Assembly: GCA_947449515.1 (NCBI GenBank)
Contig: CANFSD010000022.1
Location: 1-14,255, forward strand
Length of the DNA stretch: 14,255 nt
Source of the DNA: Bacteroidota bacterium
GTDB taxonomy: Bacteria; Bacteroidota; Bacteroidia; UKL13-3
Reading direction: 5' to 3'
Part shown: positions 1 to 6,309 of the stretch, piece by piece
Numbering within the stretch: the stretch's first letter is position 1
Layout: each line of letters starts with the position of its first letter
Position numbers and translations under genes: made by a program
The notes under the pieces: generated by a model
The model's input: the letters and a program-made list of their open reading frames with translations, nothing else
Told to the model about the DNA's origin: nothing
Databases searched by the model: none

Positions 1-404
<404 letters not shown>

Positions 405-448
405 AAAAGATGTTTAAATTCTGATTTTTCTCTCAAAGATTTTTTAAC

Positions 449-468
449 CTACAAATTCGCATCTGTAG
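449..468 (-). other. rRNA leader hairpin with GCGA tetraloop
   Basis: In the minus-strand pre-rRNA leader, CTACAGAT pairs with ATTTGTAG (8 bp, one G-U pair) around a GCGA loop, which is a GNRA tetraloop. It sits about 45 nt upstream of the mature 16S 5' end, between the boxA-like element and the 16S gene. It could be part of the leader fold used in 16S maturation or ribosome assembly. The pairing is seen directly; the role is inferred. Confidence 0.5.
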
Positions 469-483
469 TGCTTGCTATTCCAT

Positions 484-496
484 TTCTTCAAAGAAC
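484..496 (-). promoter_or_regulatory. boxA-like antitermination element in rRNA leader
   Basis: The minus strand reads GTTCTTTGAAGAA, close to the boxA of rRNA leaders (E. coli TGCTCTTTAACA). It lies ~80 nt upstream of the 16S 5' end and downstream of both promoters, where boxA is expected. In E. coli boxA recruits NusB/NusE for transcription antitermination of rRNA. That it works the same way here is inference from sequence and position. Confidence 0.5.
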
Positions 497-582
497 TTTA
501 TTCTATTTTGTTTTCACCATTACTGGTGTAGAATCTCTCTTTTTCCCTTCCTCTTCTCTTTCTCTCGCTCCGTAAGGGGATG

Positions 583-612
583 CAAAGGTAAGCGCTTTTA
601 TTTCTAATGCAA
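583..612 (-). promoter_or_regulatory. rRNA operon promoter, gene-proximal copy
   Basis: On the minus strand a TTG at 612-610 is followed after 19 bases by TACCTTTG at 590-583. This matches the Bacteroidota housekeeping-sigma pattern (-33 TTG, ~19 bp, -7 TAnnTTTG). Transcription should start around 577-580, within CATCCCCTTA, giving a ~175 nt leader before 16S. The upstream flank (613-634) is an AT tract resembling an UP element, as expected for a strong stable-RNA promoter. Confidence 0.85.
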
Positions 613-634
613 ATATTTTTTAAAATATTTTTTT
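613..634 (-). promoter_or_regulatory. UP-element-like AT tract upstream of proximal rRNA promoter
   Basis: On the minus strand the 22 bases directly before the -33 TTG fit, as I recall it, the E. coli UP-element consensus nnAAAWWTWTTTTnnAAAAnnn at every specified position (AAA 632-630, T 627, TTTT 625-622, AAAA 619-616). UP elements bind the RNA polymerase alpha C-terminal domain and boost rRNA promoters. The match and its abutting position are seen directly. Function in this phylum is inferred, and a chance match is more likely in AT-rich DNA. Confidence 0.55.
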
Positions 635-678
635 ACCTCCCTCTTCTCTGCCACTTTCTCTCTCTCTTTAAGGGGCTG

Positions 679-708
679 CAAATGTAGACCCTTTTGCGAT
701 TTGCGCAA
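679..708 (-). promoter_or_regulatory. rRNA operon promoter, distal copy
   Basis: On the minus strand a TTG at 708-706 is followed after 19 bases by TACATTTG at 686-679, a perfect TAnnTTTG -7 element. The spacing is identical to that of the proximal promoter 96 bp downstream, and the downstream sequence CAGCCCCTTA plus a GA-rich tract is nearly the same. The -33 element lies inside a perfect 12-bp palindrome at 699-710. The start site is expected near 673-676. Confidence 0.8.
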
Positions 709-891
709 ATATATCTTAACACTATCTTCACAATAACCTGTATTTGAGTAGGAAAAATATTTTACAATGCCTGATTCTATTGGATTTCTTTACTTTATTG
801 GGACTAAACAGGCAAAAAAAATATTTTGGGTTTTCTGTTTATCGGCTTTTTCATTCCTTTCTTTTCCCGTTTTTCTTTTCAATTTTTCAAA

Positions 892-899
892 TAACTTTG
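892..899 (+). promoter_or_regulatory. probable -7 element of the paaN-like gene
   Basis: TAACTTTG is a perfect match to the Bacteroidota -7 consensus TAnnTTTG on the plus strand. The -33 position 19 bases upstream is T-rich (TTT) without the G, so the match is one-sided. The implied start near 904-906 leaves a short leader before the ATG codons at 918 and 930. It also puts the upstream in-frame TTG at 744 outside the transcript. Confidence 0.5.
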
Positions 900-917
900 C
901 CTTCCTTATATATAGGA

Positions 918-2579
918 ATGAATAACACCATGAACTTATACCAAAAACACGAAGCCACTTTATTAGCGGCAATGCAAGCTTTAAGCACCAGAAACTACTA
1001 CACCCCTTATCCAGAAAACCCTAAAGCATACGCAGAGGATGCAGATGCCAATGCAAAAAATTGGATTAGCAGCATCATGAATAATAACTATGTGGCGTTG
1101 GATCAAACCGAAACCAATGGATGGCTTGGCGAAGAAGTTTCTCCTTTCTTGCAAGTTGGTATTGGCGTAAAATACCCTAGCTTTTCAAATGAAACCATTA
1201 TTAAGCACGCTATTGTTGGACAACATGCTTGGGCAAATACCAGCATTCAACAAAGAGCAGGTATCTTAATAGAAGCATTAGACAGAATTAAAAACAGGTT
1301 CTTTGATATTGCCTATGCCACCATGCATACCACTGGCCAAGCCTATATGATGAGCTTCCAAGCAAGTGGTCCGCACGCAAACGACCGCGCCCTAGAAGCA
1401 GTTGCAATGGGATATAAAGAATTAAGCGCTATTCCTGAAAATGTTGAATGGGTTAAAAACTTTGGTAAGTTTGATTTAAAAATGAACAAAACCTGGAAAC
1501 CAATTCCTAAAGGGGTTTCTTTGGTAATTGGTTGCTCAACCTTTCCTGTTTGGAATACTGTACCGGGTTTGTTTGCCTCATTAATAACTGGAAATGCATG
1601 TATTGTTAAACCTCATCCGAAGGCAATACTTCCTATTGCTATTGTTATTGAGGAAATGCAGAAAATAATGGTAGAAAATGGTTTGCCAACTCAAGTTATT
1701 CAATTGGCGGTTGACACCCTCGAAAATCCAAACACAAAAGTACTTGCCGAAAACCCTTTCGTTAAAATGGTTGATTTTACGGGTGGTAGCCAGTTTGGAA
1801 ACTATATAGAGCAATTGCCTAAAACTACTTTCACAGAAAAAGCTGGAGTAAACTCAATTATCTTAGATTCTGTAAACGATTTAAAAGCCGTACTTGGTAA
1901 TATTGCATTTAGCGCGAGTTTATACAGCGGTCAGATGTGTACCGCACCTCAGAATATTTTCATTAGTAAACACGGTGTTCAAACTGCAGAGGGTATTGTT
2001 GCCTACGAAGAAGTGGTAGCAGGAATTGCAGCAGCCATATCTGGCTTGGTAGATAATCCTAAAGCAGGACCTGGCACCTTGGGCGCTATCCAAACCGAAT
2101 TAACTTACCAAAGAATTGCTGATGCCAAAAATTGGGGCGGCAAAGTTATCCTTGAATCAAAAAGCATTGTAAATGAAGAATTCAAAGATGCACGCATTGC
2201 CACTCCTGTAATAATTGAATTGGATAAAACGCAAGGAAAAATATTCAATGAAGAGTGTTTCGGCCCTATTGTTTTTATAATTAAGACCGATGGCGTTGCA
2301 GATTCATTGGCCCTCGCAGAAGCATTGGCATTGCAAAAAGGTGCATTAACTTGTGGCGCTTATACAACCGATCCTAGTACTAAAGCACAAATTGCCCTTA
2401 CCATGAACAACGCTTATGTACCTGTTAGTTTTAACTTTACGGGTGCTGGATTTATTAACTCACACGCAGCTTTCAGCGATTTTCATCTTACCGGTGGAAA
2501 CCCTGCTGGAAACGCAAGTTTTGCCAATGCAGAATTTGTAAATAAACGTTTTGTGTGGGTAGGAAATAGAGAGATGTAG
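918..2579 (+). CDS. paaN: PaaN-type aldehyde dehydrogenase (phenylacetate degradation family)
   Basis: The product is 553 residues and belongs to the NAD(P)-dependent aldehyde dehydrogenase superfamily, closest to the stand-alone PaaN type without a MaoC hydratase domain. Seen features (numbered from ATG 918): the cofactor-binding lysine in IVKPHPK (K231), the glycine motif FTGGS (~287-291), the general-base glutamate in TEKAGVNS (E307), the catalytic cysteine in SGQMCTAP (C341), and NEECFGPI (~444-451). In the phenylacetyl-CoA pathway such enzymes are assigned to oxidising the semialdehyde formed after ring opening; the true substrate here is not shown by sequence. The open frame extends up to a TTG at 744, but that extension (FLFPFFFSIF and similar) lacks family character and lies before the likely promoter. 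ATG 930 (MNLYQKHEATL) is an equally possible start. No other paa genes are in view. Confidence 0.85.
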   Translation: MNNTMNLYQKHEATLLAAMQALSTRNYYTPYPENPKAYAEDADANAKNWISSIMNNNYVALDQTETNGWLGEEVSPFLQVGIGVKYPSFSNETIIKHAIVGQHAWANTSIQQRAGILIEALDRIKNRFFDIAYATMHTTGQAYMMSFQASGPHANDRALEAVAMGYKELSAIPENVEWVKNFGKFDLKMNKTWKPIPKGVSLVIGCSTFPVWNTVPGLFASLITGNACIVKPHPKAILPIAIVIEEMQKIMVENGLPTQVIQLAVDTLENPNTKVLAENPFVKMVDFTGGSQFGNYIEQLPKTTFTEKAGVNSIILDSVNDLKAVLGNIAFSASLYSGQMCTAPQNIFISKHGVQTAEGIVAYEEVVAGIAAAISGLVDNPKAGPGTLGAIQTELTYQRIADAKNWGGKVILESKSIVNEEFKDARIATPVIIELDKTQGKIFNEECFGPIVFIIKTDGVADSLALAEALALQKGALTCGAYTTDPSTKAQIALTMNNAYVPVSFNFTGAGFINSHAAFSDFHLTGGNPAGNASFANAEFVNKRFVWVGNREM

Positions 2580-2581
2580 CT

Positions 2582-2658
2582 TCTGGCTTCTGGCAAAATG
2601 ATAACTTCGTTCTCATTTTGCCAGAAAAAATGCTAGTGGCTAGAGGATAGAAGCCAGA
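2582..2658. repeat. small direct and inverted repeats (CTGGCTTCT family)
   Basis: TTCTGGC occurs twice in tandem (2581-2587, 2588-2594). TCTGGCTTCT at 2582-2591 is matched by its reverse complement AGAAGCCAGA at 2649-2658. The outer pair encloses the 14-bp hairpin and shares bases with its left arm, so alternative folds are possible. This looks like a short intergenic repeat unit, but copy number in the genome cannot be judged from one window. Confidence 0.45.
2588..2626. terminator. strong hairpin between convergent genes (possible bidirectional terminator)
   Basis: A perfect 14-bp inverted repeat, TTCTGGCAAAATGA at 2588-2601 and TCATTTTGCCAGAA at 2613-2626, surrounds an 11-base loop that can add three further pairs (AAC/GTT). 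It starts 8 bases after the paaN stop and lies 50 bases from the convergent gene's stop, where a shared terminator is expected. Neither strand has a T-run after the stem, so it is not a canonical intrinsic terminator. It may act as a factor-dependent stop or as a 3' mRNA stabiliser. Confidence 0.5.
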
Positions 2659-2676
2659 GGCCAAATGCAATTCCTC

Positions 2677-4431
2677 CTATCGTGATACCATTTCAAAGGC
2701 TTCGTCGGGAATGCCTTTCACTTCTACAATTAAAAATCCATCCAAAGAATCATTGAAATGAGGATCTACGTTAAAGGAAACTATCTTTCCATTTAACTTG
2801 AGGTATTTCTTCACCAAAATAGGTACTTTTAATTTCTGGTTTCCTTCAATTTCACCAATAAAATTATCAAGTAATTTAATGTCTTCCGAATGTTTTTGAA
2901 GCAGAAGGTTTTTACCTTCTGTTTTTGATTTGTAATGAAAACGTTTTTTAGGTTCGATCCATTTAGCAATTTTATTATCCCAATGGTTGTGGCGTATATA
3001 AGCTACCAACAAATCTTTTGACAAATTGGAGAAACTATTGCTGATGCTTACGGGACCAACCATATATAAAAAGCGGTCTTGATTGGCTTTTAAATAAGTG
3101 TGTATGCCTTTCCAAAGCAACATTAAACTTGCTGGCTTTCTTTGGTATTCTAAAGCTACAAAGGATCGACCCAATTCCAAAGATTGGAATAACATAGGGT
3201 GCATTTCTTTGCGCATTTTAAATAACTGACTGAGGTAAAATCCTTTTACGCCAAATTTTTTGAATAATTTATCCCCTTCCCCTAAACGATAGGAACCTGC
3301 AATTTTCTTTGCTTCCTTGTCCCAAATAAAGAGGTGTTTATAATGTACATCAAACTCATCGGTATCTGAACTATGATTAGTTCCCTCCCCCACGCTTCTA
3401 AAAACAATTTCTCGTAATCTTGAAATTTCACGCATTACCAAAGGAATGTTTTTGTACGAACTTATATAAACAGCCAAATTATCATAATTAAATAAATGGT
3501 CATCGGGGTTCAATTGGCTAATTTCATGTTCTAATTGATCTGGGTCAACAGCTTCAATTATTTCTTCGGGCTTACTTAGTTTGCGAAGATCAAGTTTGAA
3601 TTTAATTTTCTTGTTGGTTTCCTCAGTGGCGCCAAGGGCATAAGTTTTGGCACGCAGAAAATCCAATAATTTATCTGTGTTTGTGCAATCGAGCTCTTTA
3701 AAGGGAATGGGCTTACCAATTCTAAGTTTAATGTTCGACTTGGTTTTGTTAAACATTTCAGAAGGCAGTTTAATGGTGCGTAAATTAGGATGCAACAAAC
3801 CCATTAAATTAAAAGCTAAACTATTATGCCCTGAAAAATAAACCGGAATAACCTTTACACCTGCTTTGGCAATAATTTTTCCTAAACCAGGCTCCCATTT
3901 CTTGTCGGCAATTTTTAGGTTATTTAAACGCATAGAAGAAACCTCACCAGCAGGAAAAATTCCTAGAGGAGATGTTTTAAGATGTTCTAAAATTTGTTTA
4001 ACCCCAATAATATTCATCCCCTTATCTCCAATGTTTTCAAATGGATTTACAGCAATAAACCTATCTGCTAATGCCGGAATTTGTTTAAGCAAATAATTGG
4101 CAACCATTTTATAATCTGGGCGAATTTTAGAAATAATTGACATTAATATAATGCCATCAATGCCTCCATACGGGTGATTAGAAATAAGTATAAAAGGCTC
4201 TGTTTTCGGAATATTAGCCAAATCAGCTTCACTAAGGTTGTAGCTAATTCCAAATTCTTCTAAAACATGGTCGGCAAAATCTACACCTGATTTGTTTCCT
4301 GCATTGGAATAAGCATCATTAATCCCATCAAGCTTTAACAACTTCATGATAGCTGGGGCTAAAACTTTAAGCTTTACTTTTTCAAGTTTTAAAGCTTTAC
4401 TTACATCCTCTTTACTTATTAGATCTGTCAT
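2677..4431 (-). CDS. olsF: bifunctional O-/N-acyltransferase, OlsF/Gls-like (aminolipid synthesis)
   Basis: This 584-residue protein fuses two acyltransferases. The N-terminal ~270 residues are PlsC/lysophosphatidate-acyltransferase-like, with NHPYGGID (H86, D92) as block I and FPAGEVSS (159-166) as the later conserved block; the His-Asp spacing is one longer than the usual HX4D. Residues ~315-584 resemble the OlsB/hemolysin-like GNAT N-acyltransferase (ELGRSFVALEYQ at 418-429, VKKYLKLNGKIVSFNVDPHFN at ~540-560). In OlsF (Serratia, Flavobacterium) the fusion N-acylates ornithine with a 3-hydroxy fatty acid and then O-acylates that hydroxyl. Bacteroides uses separate GlsB/GlsA for glycine lipids. 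The headgroup here (ornithine, glycine or other) cannot be read from sequence. No signal peptide; probably cytoplasmic-face membrane associated. It has its own promoter-like site 74 nt downstream of the lipoprotein gene. Confidence 0.8.
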   Translation of the reverse strand: MTDLISKEDVSKALKLEKVKLKVLAPAIMKLLKLDGINDAYSNAGNKSGVDFADHVLEEFGISYNLSEADLANIPKTEPFILISNHPYGGIDGIILMSIISKIRPDYKMVANYLLKQIPALADRFIAVNPFENIGDKGMNIIGVKQILEHLKTSPLGIFPAGEVSSMRLNNLKIADKKWEPGLGKIIAKAGVKVIPVYFSGHNSLAFNLMGLLHPNLRTIKLPSEMFNKTKSNIKLRIGKPIPFKELDCTNTDKLLDFLRAKTYALGATEETNKKIKFKLDLRKLSKPEEIIEAVDPDQLEHEISQLNPDDHLFNYDNLAVYISSYKNIPLVMREISRLREIVFRSVGEGTNHSSDTDEFDVHYKHLFIWDKEAKKIAGSYRLGEGDKLFKKFGVKGFYLSQLFKMRKEMHPMLFQSLELGRSFVALEYQRKPASLMLLWKGIHTYLKANQDRFLYMVGPVSISNSFSNLSKDLLVAYIRHNHWDNKIAKWIEPKKRFHYKSKTEGKNLLLQKHSEDIKLLDNFIGEIEGNQKLKVPILVKKYLKLNGKIVSFNVDPHFNDSLDGFLIVEVKGIPDEAFEMVSR

Positions 4432-4453
4432 TTTATGATTTTCAAAGGTGAGG

Positions 4454-4483
4454 TAAAGGTAGGCAATGATGCACTACAAGCAA
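4454..4483 (-). promoter_or_regulatory. promoter of the olsF-like gene
   Basis: The minus strand has TTG at 4483-4481, 19 bases, then TACCTTTA at 4461-4454, seven of eight matches including the fixed TA to the Bacteroidota -7 consensus TAnnTTTG. The spacing equals that of the two rRNA promoters in this window. The predicted start near 4449 gives a ~17-nt leader before the ATG at 4431. It allows the acyltransferase gene to be expressed apart from the genes upstream. Confidence 0.6.
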
Positions 4484-4505
4484 GGGCTTAACAATAAATT
4501 CACAA

Positions 4506-5054
4506 CTAATCTTTGTCGTCTAAGGCTTCAATTTTCTTATCCAACATTTCTTCAATGGCCTTTTTCTCTTTATCGCTGAGGGTGTTTTTTTCTTTAGCCA
4601 ATTGTTTTAATTGCTTATACATTTCACGTTTACGCAATTCCATGGCAACCCAAACTATATAGGTTTTATCGGTTTTTTGAAATGTTTTTTCATTAATAAC
4701 ATGGGATCCAATTAAGGTGGTAGCCATTACCTCACGGGTTAATTGCTGAAAACGCTCACCAAAATCGCCCAAATTGCCATCGGCATTTCTTTCGTTCTGG
4801 TAGTTTTCACTTACATTCTTTATTTCGGTTTGAACCGATGAAGCCATTCGTTGATTGGCAGTTAACATGGCCTTGCTTTTGGCAGTTTCTAAATTGATAC
4901 TTTCACCGCTGGCCACTGCCCTAAAAAAGCGCCTATTGCTTTCATAAGAAGATCCTTTAAAAGGCGTTTTAATTTCAGTTAATCCGTTTTTAGAGCTATT
5001 ACATGCCTGTCCGATTAACATCAGAATACTTAGGCTTAAGATTAATTTTTTCAT
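4506..5054 (-). CDS. LPP20-like lipoprotein
   Basis: This 182-residue protein begins MKKLILSLSILMLIGQAC, a short signal peptide ending at a likely lipidated cysteine (C18). The lipobox (G-Q-A-C) is relaxed, so lipidation is probable rather than certain. The body contains an LPP20-family pattern: FFRAVASGESINLETAKSKA, a run of AxxxxR/M-type helices, then a beta segment ending TYIVWVAMEL. The last ~45 residues are highly charged and helical, possibly a coiled coil. No enzymatic motif is seen and the function is unknown. A TTG three codons upstream (5063) is in frame, but the ATG gives the normal signal peptide. Only 14 nt separate it from the Nudix gene, so the two are probably co-transcribed. 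Confidence 0.7.
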   Translation of the reverse strand: MKKLILSLSILMLIGQACNSSKNGLTEIKTPFKGSSYESNRRFFRAVASGESINLETAKSKAMLTANQRMASSVQTEIKNVSENYQNERNADGNLGDFGERFQQLTREVMATTLIGSHVINEKTFQKTDKTYIVWVAMELRKREMYKQLKQLAKEKNTLSDKEKKAIEEMLDKKIEALDDKD

Positions 5055-5068
5055 GGTATTCAATTTTA

Positions 5069-5518
5069 TTATAGTGATGCTAGAAATTTTCGTGCCACAA
5101 TTTTGTCAATAGGGAAAGTTAATTGGTTCAAATCAAAATTAGTTAATGGCGACCAATAAAACCTTAAGGTTTCAATTTTGCCATTTATCTCTATTTGTTT
5201 TTCCTCAAGACTTAAATTCTCTAAAGGCTCAAGCGCCGCTACCCGATAATAAATAGCTATCAGCTGGTCTCCAGAGCGGAAGCTGCTTGCTTGAAAAAAA
5301 TCGGTGGTATAGAGGTGTTCTTTAATTTCAACCTTCAAGCCTGTTTCTTCCATAAACTCGCGAACCAAACAATCTCTGGTACCTTCACCTAATTCTAAAC
5401 CACCTCCAGGGAATTTGGTAAAATGTAAATGTGGCATTTTTTCGTGCACCAACAATACTTCGTTTTGCTGATTGGTGAGCAAGCCATAAACCCGGATAGT
5501 GAATTGTTTGAGTTCCAT
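5069..5518 (-). CDS. Nudix hydrolase
   Basis: This 149-residue single-domain protein carries a complete Nudix box GX5EX7REUXEEXGU at residues 39-61 (G39, E45, R53-E54, E57-E58, G60). The two glutamates E57/E58 provide the metal ligands for cleaving a nucleoside diphosphate linked to another moiety. The family covers many substrates (dNTPs, ADP-ribose, sugar nucleotides), and nothing here selects one. It has no signal peptide and should be cytoplasmic. Its ATG overlaps the stop of the preceding barrel gene by one base (TAATG), which favours translational coupling. The pairing with envelope genes may be only operonic. Confidence 0.9.
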   Translation of the reverse strand: MELKQFTIRVYGLLTNQQNEVLLVHEKMPHLHFTKFPGGGLELGEGTRDCLVREFMEETGLKVEIKEHLYTTDFFQASSFRSGDQLIAIYYRVAALEPLENLSLEEKQIEINGKIETLRFYWSPLTNFDLNQLTFPIDKIVARKFLASL

Positions 5519-6309
5519 TATTCAAAACTGGTGAGCATTACGCCCACATTTAAACCGGCATAAAAAGGATAGGCTGCATTGTTTGATTTACTTACAGACA
5601 ATGGATAAAACCCAATCATAGGTTGAATAAAATAAATCTTATTCTTAGCTGCACGGTATTCAAAATTGAAACCAGCATGGATGTTTAAAGTTAACAAACG
5701 GGCATCAAATCCAGTTGAATCAATCTTAAACTGACTTTTTCCTTCAATAGAATAACCAGGATTACAATCTGCAACAATTTGGTGCTTCACCAAAATCTGC
5801 GGTGTGATACCTACAGAAAATTGCGAAACCCATTTAAAATTACCCGACCTACCAATATTGGTATTTAAAATAAAGGGCAGTTGAATATATGAAAAACGAT
5901 AATTATACGTAATTTCTTTATTGCTATTAGAAAGGTCTTCTATCCTACCCGTACCAATACCTGGATAGGTGTAATTCATATACTTTAAGTTAGTTTGGGT
6001 TCGGGCAAAACCTACCTGTTGAAAGCCAATACCCATTTGCAAATCTGTTTTTTTAGCAACCAAAAGATCTACCCATAGGTTTAAGCCTTTGTTATAATGC
6101 ATATTTGCATTGCATTTCATGGTATCTACATATTGCTTGTAAGCATCTGTTGGAAGCACAGCTCCGCCCATTCCCAATGATACACTGGCACCAAATTCAA
6201 ACTTATCTTTACTTTGTGCTACCGAATGAAAACTCACTAATATTCCAAGGCCCAAGAGCAAGCAAATATTCCTAATTTGCTTCAAACTCCAATTCATCGT
6301 TGTTGTCAT
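5518..6309 (-). CDS. outer-membrane beta-barrel protein (PorT/OMP_b-brl type)
   Basis: The product is 263 residues from ATG 6309, with a signal peptide ending ...FHSVAQ and cleavage expected before SKDK. The mature part alternates polar and hydrophobic residues in short strands with aromatic girdles, such as LQMGIGFQQVGFA, YRFSYIQLPFIL and KIYFIQPMIGFYPL. This is typical of the small 8-10-strand barrels common in Bacteroidota. Two cysteines (C66 and C182) in likely loops could form a disulfide. The function is unknown; no plug or TonB box is seen. Starts at TTG 6321 and ATG 6297 are also in frame. Every option overlaps the end of the upstream AsmA-like gene (38 nt with ATG 6309), so the two are probably co-translated. 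Confidence 0.75.
   Translation of the reverse strand: MTTTMNWSLKQIRNICLLLGLGILVSFHSVAQSKDKFEFGASVSLGMGGAVLPTDAYKQYVDTMKCNANMHYNKGLNLWVDLLVAKKTDLQMGIGFQQVGFARTQTNLKYMNYTYPGIGTGRIEDLSNSNKEITYNYRFSYIQLPFILNTNIGRSGNFKWVSQFSVGITPQILVKHQIVADCNPGYSIEGKSQFKIDSTGFDARLLTLNIHAGFNFEYRAAKNKIYFIQPMIGFYPLSVSKSNNAAYPFYAGLNVGVMLTSFE

Noticed and set aside
768..814. TGCCTG / CAGGCA inverted repeat as a riboswitch or terminator
   Set aside because: Only 6 bp with a loop of about 35 bases and no supporting structure; likely chance, and upstream of the inferred paaN transcript.
744..917. Hydrophobic N-terminal extension of the PaaN-like protein as a signal or membrane segment
   Set aside because: It precedes the likely promoter and family start; it is translated T-rich intergenic DNA.
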